Shown: piece after piece, positions 1-7,218 of the stretch | Layout of the letters: every line of letters starts with the position of its first letter | How positions within the stretch are numbered: position 1 is the stretch's first letter | From: Bacteroidales bacterium | GTDB lineage: Bacteria; Bacteroidota; Bacteroidia; Bacteroidales; WCHB1-69 | Length of the DNA stretch: 39,815 bases | Direction: 5' to 3' | Assembly (NCBI GenBank): GCA_016285145.1 | Contig: JAEEQE010000030.1 | Coordinates: 1 to 39,815, forward strand | Notes under the pieces: generated by a model | What the model was told of the DNA's origin: nothing | Database searches by the model: none | The model's input: only the letters and a program-made list of their open reading frames with translations | Made by a program: the position numbers and the translations under genes

Positions 1-1222
1 AGGCATACTTGAGGCGCACCTCACGGTCGATGGAGAGACGGTAGAACTTCTTGTCGGCGTTCTCGCGGAAGTCGGCGCGCTCAATCCAGAGTTCCTTGGA
101 GAAGGGCACCGTGCGGGTGCCGGCCTCCGGGTCTTCCGGGTTGTTGACGGCGGTCATCTCCTCCACCTGGCCTTCGGGATAGTTGTCGATGATGAGCTTC
201 ACGGGATCCAGCACGGCCATCGTGCGGATGGCGGTCTTGTTGAGGTCCTCGCGCACGCAATGCTCCAGCAGCGACACGTCGATGATGTTGTCGCGCTTGG
301 CCACGCCGACGGTCTCGGCGAAGTTGCGCAAGGAAGCCGCCGTGTAGCCTCTTCTGCGAAGGCCGCAGATGGTCGGCATACGCGGGTCGTCCCAGCCGTT
401 GACGTAACCTTCTTTTACTAACTGCAACAATTTGCGCTTGCTCATGATAGTGTAATTGAGGTTCAAGCGCGCGAACTCCACCTGTTGCGGGTGATGGATG
501 TGCAGTGCCTCGCAGAACCAGTCGTACAGTGGGCGGTGCACCTCGAACTCCAGCGTGCAGATGGAATGGGTGATGCCCTCGATAGAGTCGCTCTGCCCGT
601 GGGCGAAGTCGTACATCGGGTAGATGCACCACTTGTCGCCCGTCCGGTGATGGGTGGCATGCAGGATACGATACATGATCGGGTCGCGCATGTGCATATT
701 GGGCGAAGCCATGTTGATCTTGGCGCGCAGCACGCGGCTGCCGTCGGGAAACTCGCCGGCGCGCATCCGGCGGAAAAGGTCCAGGTTCTCCTCCACGGAG
801 CGGTTGCGGTAGGGACTCTCGATACCGGGCGCCGTGGGCACTCCCCTGCCCTTGCTGATCTCCTCCTGGCTCTGGTCGTCCACGTAGGCTAATCCTTCGT
901 TGATGAGCTGCTCGGCCCACGCGTACAGCTGATCGAAGTAATCCGATGCGTAACGTTCCTCCGCCCACTGGAAGCCCAGCCAGCGGATGTCGTCACGAAT
1001 CGAGTCCACGTACTCCGTGTCCTCCTTCACCGGGTTGGTGTCATCGAAGCGAAGGTTGCACTTGCCGTTGTATTTCTTTGCCATACCGAAGTTCAGACAT
1101 ATCGACTTTGCATGGCCGATATGCAGGTAGCCGTTCGGCTCAGGCGGGAATCGCGTGATGATGCCGTTCTGGATTTTTCCGCTCTGTAGGTCGTCCTCTA
1201 TGATCTGCTCTACAAAATTCAT
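1..1222 (-). CDS. glnS: Glutaminyl-tRNA synthetase, N-terminal 407 residues (3' end outside window)
   Basis: Class I aminoacyl-tRNA synthetase that charges tRNA-Gln with glutamine in the cytoplasm. Translating the minus strand from the ATG at 1222 gives one open frame to the window edge. It starts [11 protein letters not shown] and has the GlnRS form of the HIGH motif ([16 protein letters not shown], near residue 27), the KMSKS-like loop TIMSKRKL near residue 265, and the start of the anticodon-binding beta-barrel ([19 protein letters not shown]). The HIGH-motif context is that of GlnRS rather than GluRS. The usual family length is about 555-580 aa, so roughly the last quarter lies before position 1. 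A TAnnTTTGC box sits about 43 nt upstream of the start. The long ORFs on either strand inside it are frame shadows. Confidence 0.95.
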   Translation of the reverse strand, partial: MNFVEQIIEDDLQSGKIQNGIITRFPPEPNGYLHIGHAKSICLNFGMAKKYNGKCNLRFDDTNPVKEDTEYVDSIRDDIRWLGFQWAEERYASDYFDQLYAWAEQLINEGLAYVDDQSQEEISKGRGVPTAPGIESPYRNRSVEENLDLFRRMRAGEFPDGSRVLRAKINMASPNMHMRDPIMYRILHATHHRTGDKWCIYPMYDFAHGQSDSIEGITHSICTLEFEVHRPLYDWFCEALHIHHPQQVEFARLNLNYTIMSKRKLLQLVKEGYVNGWDDPRMPTICGLRRRGYTAASLRNFAETVGVAKRDNIIDVSLLEHCVREDLNKTAIRTMAVLDPVKLIIDNYPEGQVEEMTAVNNPEDPEAGTRTVPFSKELWIERADFRENADKKFYRLSIDREVRLKYA

Positions 1223-1264
1223 GTCGCTGTGGTTTTATCGTTTATACCATTTTTTAAACAAGCC

Positions 1265-1273
1265 GCAAAAATA
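1265..1273 (-). promoter_or_regulatory. Bacteroidota -7 box upstream of glnS
   Basis: Reads TATTTTTGC on the minus strand and matches the TAnnTTTG(C) consensus of the Bacteroidota primary sigma factor. It lies about 43 nt before the glnS ATG. I did not find a clear -33 TTTG at the expected spacing. Confidence 0.5.
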
Positions 1274-1274
1274 C

Positions 1275-1294
1275 AAAAATGCAGCTTATGCTGC
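1275..1294 (-). terminator. Weak hairpin with T-run behind the 285-aa FISUMP gene
   Basis: On the minus strand a 5-bp stem (GCAGC/GCTGC, loop ATAA) is followed by A and five T residues, about 40 nt after the stop of the FISUMP lipoprotein gene. The stem is short, so termination is uncertain. It abuts the glnS promoter box. Confidence 0.3.
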
Positions 1295-1334
1295 CTTAAA
1301 AGGAATGCTTCAGCTTGATGAATAGTTTCTGTTG

Positions 1335-2192
1335 TCAGTTTTTCACACAACGGACGGAAAGACCGTATGTTTTGTATGCATCAAAATATATGTCGTAGTC
1401 ATCAAGAACGCTAACCGCCGGATTGTTATAGTACATGAAAGCCGGCAAGGCGACGTCCTCATAATAACCACTTTTATTGGAAGTCCAGAAATAGGCACTT
1501 TTGCCTAAGTCCGATGGTTCCCAAGCGGCTATTCCAGCGGGCACGGCAGCAAAACCAGAAGTGTTGTTTTGAGACAAGTCTGCACCAGGAGTATAGGCGT
1601 GACCGTTCATTATCATACTCGCATTATAATATTCATTCGAACTTTCCCACGGCATCCCGATCCATTCATAAATCAAAGCCAAAGAATCGAACGCACGATG
1701 AAGGGAATCCATGTTTATGGGCGGATAATATTCCCATCCCCCCTGGGAAGCCAAAGCACTGGCGGAAACATTGGAATAATTCGCGTCGTAATAGGGGGAA
1801 ACATTTAACACCAAGATACTCCATTCATCCGTACTGGGCACATGCCAGCCCTTTGGGCATATTCCCTGGTCTCCCGGATTGCCGGCATTATGCATCACGG
1901 CATACCAGTTGTAAAGCAGTCCGTATGAGGCAGCATCCACGCCAGGGATTTCACAATAGGCGGGTGTCCGCACATCCTCGCCCAAACCGGCCGGAATGGG
2001 AGTTCCATCGGCATAATGAGTGGTGCGCAAGTTTGTTTTCATCCAAGTTTTCCGTCCTATGCGCACAGCATCATACTGGTTTCCGTCATAGTCTTTAACG
2101 GCATTATGAATAATATTGGTTTCACCCGTGTGGGTACAGGACACGCAGACAAACAGTCCGAACAAAGCGATGATGGGGATTATTTTTTTCAT
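1335..2192 (-). CDS. FISUMP-domain lipoprotein (285 aa)
   Basis: Small exported protein with a single FISUMP domain (Fibrobacter succinogenes major paralogous domain). The N-terminus (MKKIIPIIALFGLFVCVSC) is a signal peptide with a probable lipobox cysteine at residue 19. The lipobox is not ideal, because a cysteine occupies the -3 position. The FISUMP core begins KDYDGNQYDAVRIGRKTWMK, continues through the typical GICPKGWHVPSTDEW block, and ends in the conserved SVRCVKN close to the stop. It is closely related to the four FISUMP domains of the upstream 1607-aa gene and lies 66 bp behind it on the same strand, so the two are probably co-transcribed. Surface location is inferred. The function of FISUMP domains is not established. 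Confidence 0.85.
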   Translation of the reverse strand: MKKIIPIIALFGLFVCVSCTHTGETNIIHNAVKDYDGNQYDAVRIGRKTWMKTNLRTTHYADGTPIPAGLGEDVRTPAYCEIPGVDAASYGLLYNWYAVMHNAGNPGDQGICPKGWHVPSTDEWSILVLNVSPYYDANYSNVSASALASQGGWEYYPPINMDSLHRAFDSLALIYEWIGMPWESSNEYYNASMIMNGHAYTPGADLSQNNTSGFAAVPAGIAAWEPSDLGKSAYFWTSNKSGYYEDVALPAFMYYNNPAVSVLDDYDIYFDAYKTYGLSVRCVKN

Positions 2193-2213
2193 TGGATTTT
2201 ACCTGATTGATGA

Positions 2214-2245
2214 ATTGTTGATTTGTTGAATTGTTGATTTGTTGA
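2214..2245. repeat. Perfect 16-bp tandem duplication between two FISUMP genes
   Basis: The unit ATTGTTGATTTGTTGA occurs twice back to back (2214-2229 and 2230-2245). Each unit is itself two near-identical 8-mers, making four 8-bp copies. It fills half of the 66-bp gap between the two FISUMP genes. Confidence 0.9.
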
Positions 2246-2258
2246 CGGGATGAATCTG

Positions 2259-5200
2259 TCAGTTTTTCACACAGCGGACGGAACCGTAACCTTTGGAACG
2301 CCCGATGCTTACCGAGCTTCCCCCGTAGCTTCCAATAATGGAAAGTTGGATGGAATCGCTGTAGTTTCCAAAGGATTTATACGTTGAGCTCCAAATATAT
2401 GAATAAAAATAGAAGTCGTATGAACTGTTTCCGATGACATACCCTGCCCCTCTCGCACTGAATCCGGTGGCATTATTATCGCTCTTGTAAGCACATATAG
2501 CACATGGGCCCGCGCCCTCCCAGGTGCCCCAACCCACTGAATCAGCCAACGCTTTTCCCACATTGTAGTTTGAGCCGTTGCACCAATACCGCTGTTGTGA
2601 TTTTACATAATCAACCAATTGTTGCAATTCTGCTTGCGACGGAACATGCCAGCCTTGAGGACAAATCCCCTGCACACCAGAAGGATTTGTGATACTGGAC
2701 GAGGCGTTATGCATTACCGCTTTCCAATTATACAAATATCCATACACAGGGAGATTAAGACTGTCGTTGTCGGGATAACACCGATAAGCAACTGAACCGT
2801 AGGTAGAATTACCAAATACAATCGAATCCCCGTTGCTGTAATGGGTGGTACGCAGGTTCTCCTTCAGCCAGCACTGACTTCCAATCTGCACGGTATTGTA
2901 AACATTCCCATCGTAATCGCTTACGGTAGGCGCATTGGCACAAGGTTGGGCATCATTTGAGTTTGAAGTAACAAAAACGAAATCGTTACTATACGACACT
3001 CCATTGCTTGTCACAGCGTAAACACGAACATGATAAATCGTTCCCGGCACCAAACCGTTAAGGGAGCTTGTAAAAGAGCCCGGACTGTAACCCACCAACT
3101 GATGCTGATCATTGATGGTAGGATCAGCGTTGACACTCCAACAAATACCTTTGCTTGTAATGGTGTTTCCTCCGTTAACAGGCACATTTCCATGAACGAC
3201 AGCCGAATTATCCAAAATATTGGTAACGGAATCCACAACAGTTTCCACCCATCCATTGTCCAACACGCATCGTACAGAGACCTGCTCATTTCGATAAAGC
3301 GCTTTTCTGTAAACAGCCGGATTGTTATAATTGATTTGACAGATCCAAACAGAATCGTTATCCTTTTGCGTGGCACTACAATATTCCGCACGATCCCCTA
3401 TCATAGAACTACCTCCTCCCGAATATCTAAAGATAGCCTTTGCGGAAAATCCTGTGGCATTGTTGGGAGTACTTCCTATTGTCCCAGGCGCACAACTCGA
3501 AGTACTCAAGCTCCAATATTGGTCAGAGGCCAAAGCTTTGGCAATTCTGCCCGTGCCGCCGCATGTGTATTGACTCTGGCCGCTCACATAGTCGGTCAGG
3601 ATGGTCCATTCGCCGTCGCTCGGCACATGCCAACCGTTCGGGCATATTCCCTGCACACCGGAAGGCACACCCGAACTGGACGATGAGTTACGCATCACCG
3701 CACCCCAAGTGTAATGATTACCGAATAGCATACGCATCAAGTTCGTGTTTTGATTCACCACCCACGGACTACTAAAGTAAACATCAGCACCATCCGCATA
3801 ATGCATTGACCGCAAATTCTCTTGCATCCAGCACTGGTTGCCGATTTGGACGGAATGATAAACATTGCTGTCATAATCCATCAAAGGCGTGTCGCCATGG
3901 CAAGCAAGATGAACGAGAATCTCATTGCCATAAACAACACCACTGTTGGTGTTGGCAAAAGCCCGCACATAGTAATGCTGACCGTATGTCAGTCCCGTGA
4001 TGAGCAGCGTGTCATCATTAGCCGTTGGCACATTGCCATACACCACATTGTTTGCGCCAATAACGGGTGAAGGAGACGTGTTCCAACAGACACCGTGCGA
4101 AACCACAGAACCTGTTCCCGTATTGGAAATCTTACTGCGCACAGAAGCGGAGGTGGTCGTTACTCCATCCAGAAATGTGGTTACACTCACGCCCTCATTT
4201 CGGACGCACCGTACAGCAGCATTTAACACACCAGCCATTTCACCACTACTAAGCCGAAATTCAACTTGACTTCCGAAATACACATAATAGAATTTGTCAG
4301 GCTCATTATTCGTACATGTACGGAGCATGTAGTGTGACGAGGAAAATCCCGTGGCATTGTTTATCCAACTGCAACTGTTTGAATTTGATGAGCCCAAAGC
4401 ATATCCTATATAGCTTGTGTCGCCGTTGCATAAGAAACCATCCTGGTTTTTCACAAAAGTAAACAACTCTCTGAATTCCGCGACACTCGGCAAATGCCAT
4501 CCGGAAGGACATACACTCTGAACATTACTCGGATTGTTGTTGTTCGCATTATTCCAATTAAACAAAGATTTGAGTACATACATTATTCCTATTGTATCTG
4601 TCACCCCCTGTACAGATGATGTAAGATAGGAACCAATTGGAACAATCGGGGTCCCATCCATATAATGCGTGGTGCGCAGGTTCTCCTTCATCCAGCACTG
4701 GTTGCCGACTTGCACCGTGTTATATACATTTCCATCATAATCGGTGAGGGTTGGAGTGCCTGGACACGGTATGTTTGCCTTCACCGTGGTGAACGTAACC
4801 TGATTGCCGTAGGCGGTGCCCACTGAGTTTGTCGCATACGCCCGCACATAATAGGTCGTATTGGCTGTCAATCCGGTTAAAGAACTCGTGAAAGGACCTG
4901 TTCCCGTACCATTTGTGGTTGTGCTGCTGGCCAATGTCGGATTGGGCGCAGTGCTCCAGCATACGCCCCGTGCCGTGACAGGAGACCCTCCATTTGAAAC
5001 GACATTGCCGCCACAGGAAGCCGTTACGACCGCCACATTGGTAACCGTGGCGGTGGTTATGGTTGGCATACTCGGACTTAATGTGGTAAACGTAACGTCA
5101 TCACCGTATGCCGTTCCGCCACTGTTGGTGGCGTATGCCCGAACATGATAGGTGGTATTGGCCGTAAGCCCGGTCAACGTGTAGGTGAAAGAGCCTGTTC

Positions 5201-7082
5201 CACTGCCCACAACCACAGAATTGCCGGCAACCGTCGGATTGAGCGTGGTGCTCCAGCACAATCCTCGAGCCGTGACGGTCGTCCCGCCGTCCGACACCAC
5301 ATTGCCGCCACACGATGCAGAATTGACATTGACATTGGTGGCCGCAAGCGTAGTGACAGTGGGAGCAGCGAAAGATGAGGTGGTAAACGTCACTTCATCG
5401 CCGTATGCGGTTCCCACGTTATTTTTGGCGTATGCTCGCACATAGTAGGTGGTGTTGTCAGACAGCCCTGTAAGATGGCTCGTGAACGAACCCAATCCCG
5501 TACCATTCGTCGTGTGGGACCCGCTGACCGTCGGGTTATGGCTTGTACTCCAGCATACACCTCTGGACGTCACCGGCGCCCCGCCATCCGACGTGACATT
5601 GCCACCACAGTCCGCCGACCCGGTTGTGATATTGCTAACCACGTCCGTCACAACCGTCGGTGTCGTATTCGCGACAGGTTGGTAATCATCTTTCAGGCAA
5701 CGAACTGAAAACCCGTATGTCTTTTGTATCTCTGACAATACAGCATAACAAGGCTGATCGGAACCCCACAAATTCAAATCATAGACGGAAAGGAAATAGT
5801 ACGAAGACTTATATGTGGAAACTTCCGTTGAGCTCCAAATCACCGAACTAAAGTATAAATTTTCAACATTACTATAATAGGGAGGATTATAAAAAGCGCC
5901 TGCAGGAACCATTGAAAAGCCCGACAAATTATTATCCACATAGCAATAAAGATCATAATCATTTGATATGAAATCCGTATTCCACCCAAAATCCGATGCC
6001 ACCGCTTTTGCAATTTGATAGTTATAATTATTACTAACGAAATCATTGAGTTGAGTAAACTCCGCATTACTCGGCACATGCCAACCCGCAGGACAGATAC
6101 CTTGTACCCCTGAAGGATTCGCCTGGCTTGACACAGCACCATGCATAACAGCTTTCCAATTATACAAATATCCATATATGGAAACATCCCCGGATTCTTC
6201 CTCTCCGTCATCCGACCAGCCGACGGGCACATATCGGTATGCCACATCGAAACTGGGTGTTACCGATGTAAGAGCGATGCTTTCGCCATCCGCATAATGC
6301 GTTGTCCTCAAATTTTCCTTCATCCAGCATTGGCTACCAACCTGCACGGCATTGTAAACATTGCCGTCATAGTCGCGAAGGGTGGACACCCCATTGCAAC
6401 TGACACCATGAAGATCAAACATAAGACTGATTGGCTCGTCCGTGCTTTGATTTTTTCTAACCTCATAACTCACTCTTGATGATGAATATCCCTGATAGCG
6501 CATTTCATCCCCGAGCTGGAATGCGTGGGCCGGGTCGCTTTTCAATTGCACCACAGACATGGTGCCGCCGACGGCTCCCTCGTATGCAATGCGGTTAGTC
6601 CCGGCGCGGCCAACATTTTCCATCTTCAAGCTACGGACACCCGAAGATGTCTGCACCGAAAGCACATAGGTCTGCGGAACGGCAAGCGTCACAGTGAATA
6701 GATTGCCGCCTTCCAGCAACACACCACTGTATTCCGCGCACACACGACCGCTAATGTCGGTGAGCATCATCCGCACGCTCTCCGTCTTCGGGGATTGGAT
6801 ATTCACCCGGGTGGTGCCGTCAAACGGGTTCGGCATCACCTGCATTCCTTTGTCAGGAAGGCGGTTTTGTATTCCTACGCCCACCGTCAAGGTATAAACC
6901 GTGTCGGGATAGTAGATGGTTTCCGTCCAGTTGCGGGTGACATTGTTAATCAAGATACTGTCAGGCTGCACATAGCTGCCGTTGGTTGTCCGACACGCGA
7001 AGGTAAGCGTTACGCTGTTCTGCGCGAAGCTTGCCATCAAACTTATCAGGAAAAAGAAAATAAGGAATAGTGTTCTTTTCAT
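2259..7082 (-). CDS. Giant secreted protein with four FISUMP domains and fibronectin-III-like repeats (1607 aa)
   Basis: Exported multi-domain surface protein. Residues 1-20 are a signal peptide ending ASFAQ. Residues 80-157 resemble a type A T9SS sorting domain (VMPNPFDGTTRVNI, then LTDISGRVCAEY, a GG turn, and YVLSVQTSSG) but sit at the N-terminus instead of the C-terminus. FISUMP domains lie at about 230-464, 776-966, 1063-1276 and 1381-1607, each with DYDGNVYN..Q.G.QCWMKENLR, GICP.GWHVPS and a terminal SVRC. Five Fn3-like modules of about 95-100 aa (pattern GG.V..RGVCWST..NPT and TTYYVRAYA.N) lie between them: three in tandem at about 470-775, one near 967-1062 and one near 1277-1380. The start is supported by the signal peptide and a promoter box 36 nt upstream. 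Function is unknown; adhesion or surface display is inferred. Confidence 0.9.
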   Translation of the reverse strand: MKRTLFLIFFFLISLMASFAQNSVTLTFACRTTNGSYVQPDSILINNVTRNWTETIYYPDTVYTLTVGVGIQNRLPDKGMQVMPNPFDGTTRVNIQSPKTESVRMMLTDISGRVCAEYSGVLLEGGNLFTVTLAVPQTYVLSVQTSSGVRSLKMENVGRAGTNRIAYEGAVGGTMSVVQLKSDPAHAFQLGDEMRYQGYSSSRVSYEVRKNQSTDEPISLMFDLHGVSCNGVSTLRDYDGNVYNAVQVGSQCWMKENLRTTHYADGESIALTSVTPSFDVAYRYVPVGWSDDGEEESGDVSIYGYLYNWKAVMHGAVSSQANPSGVQGICPAGWHVPSNAEFTQLNDFVSNNYNYQIAKAVASDFGWNTDFISNDYDLYCYVDNNLSGFSMVPAGAFYNPPYYSNVENLYFSSVIWSSTEVSTYKSSYYFLSVYDLNLWGSDQPCYAVLSEIQKTYGFSVRCLKDDYQPVANTTPTVVTDVVSNITTGSADCGGNVTSDGGAPVTSRGVCWSTSHNPTVSGSHTTNGTGLGSFTSHLTGLSDNTTYYVRAYAKNNVGTAYGDEVTFTTSSFAAPTVTTLAATNVNVNSASCGGNVVSDGGTTVTARGLCWSTTLNPTVAGNSVVVGSGTGSFTYTLTGLTANTTYHVRAYATNSGGTAYGDDVTFTTLSPSMPTITTATVTNVAVVTASCGGNVVSNGGSPVTARGVCWSTAPNPTLASSTTTNGTGTGPFTSSLTGLTANTTYYVRAYATNSVGTAYGNQVTFTTVKANIPCPGTPTLTDYDGNVYNTVQVGNQCWMKENLRTTHYMDGTPIVPIGSYLTSSVQGVTDTIGIMYVLKSLFNWNNANNNNPSNVQSVCPSGWHLPSVAEFRELFTFVKNQDGFLCNGDTSYIGYALGSSNSNSCSWINNATGFSSSHYMLRTCTNNEPDKFYYVYFGSQVEFRLSSGEMAGVLNAAVRCVRNEGVSVTTFLDGVTTTSASVRSKISNTGTGSVVSHGVCWNTSPSPVIGANNVVYGNVPTANDDTLLITGLTYGQHYYVRAFANTNSGVVYGNEILVHLACHGDTPLMDYDSNVYHSVQIGNQCWMQENLRSMHYADGADVYFSSPWVVNQNTNLMRMLFGNHYTWGAVMRNSSSSSGVPSGVQGICPNGWHVPSDGEWTILTDYVSGQSQYTCGGTGRIAKALASDQYWSLSTSSCAPGTIGSTPNNATGFSAKAIFRYSGGGSSMIGDRAEYCSATQKDNDSVWICQINYNNPAVYRKALYRNEQVSVRCVLDNGWVETVVDSVTNILDNSAVVHGNVPVNGGNTITSKGICWSVNADPTINDQHQLVGYSPGSFTSSLNGLVPGTIYHVRVYAVTSNGVSYSNDFVFVTSNSNDAQPCANAPTVSDYDGNVYNTVQIGSQCWLKENLRTTHYSNGDSIVFGNSTYGSVAYRCYPDNDSLNLPVYGYLYNWKAVMHNASSSITNPSGVQGICPQGWHVPSQAELQQLVDYVKSQQRYWCNGSNYNVGKALADSVGWGTWEGAGPCAICAYKSDNNATGFSARGAGYVIGNSSYDFYFYSYIWSSTYKSFGNYSDSIQLSIIGSYGGSSVSIGRSKGYGSVRCVKN
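4775..5665 (-). repeat. Three tandem Fn3-like coding repeats, period about 300 bp
   Basis: Three consecutive copies of a roughly 98-100-codon module inside the 1607-aa FISUMP gene. They share the protein signatures CGGNV.S.GG..VTARG.CWST and LTGL..NTTY.VRAYA.N..GTAYG.. and obvious nucleotide similarity. Boundaries are approximate. The other two modules of this type in the gene are more diverged and stand alone. Confidence 0.8.
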
Positions 7083-7117
7083 ATTATTTATAAAATTATT
7101 CTAAAGATTAAAAACAT

Positions 7118-7126
7118 GCAAAAATA
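7118..7126 (-). promoter_or_regulatory. Bacteroidota -7 box upstream of the giant FISUMP gene
   Basis: TATTTTTGC on the minus strand, 36 nt before the ATG at 7082, in an AT-rich leader. It matches the TAnnTTTGC consensus. Confidence 0.6.
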
Positions 7127-7170
7127 ATTATTTTTATTTATTCTATACATTCCAATTATAAATCAAACAA

Positions 7171-7198
7171 AAAAAGGATGGCAAACGCCATCCTTTTT
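7171..7198 (-). terminator. Intrinsic terminator behind the PorE-like gene
   Basis: A perfect 12-bp stem (AAAAAGGATGGC / GCCATCCTTTTT) with the 4-nt loop AAAC, about 20 nt after the stop of the 842-aa gene. A/T runs on both sides allow it to work in either direction. Confidence 0.9.
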
Positions 7199-7218
7199 GT
7201 TTCTAACCTATACGATTT

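Noticed and set aside
81-968. 295-codon minus-strand ORF
   Set aside because: It is an out-of-frame reading of glnS; the glnS frame is intact and has all family motifs.
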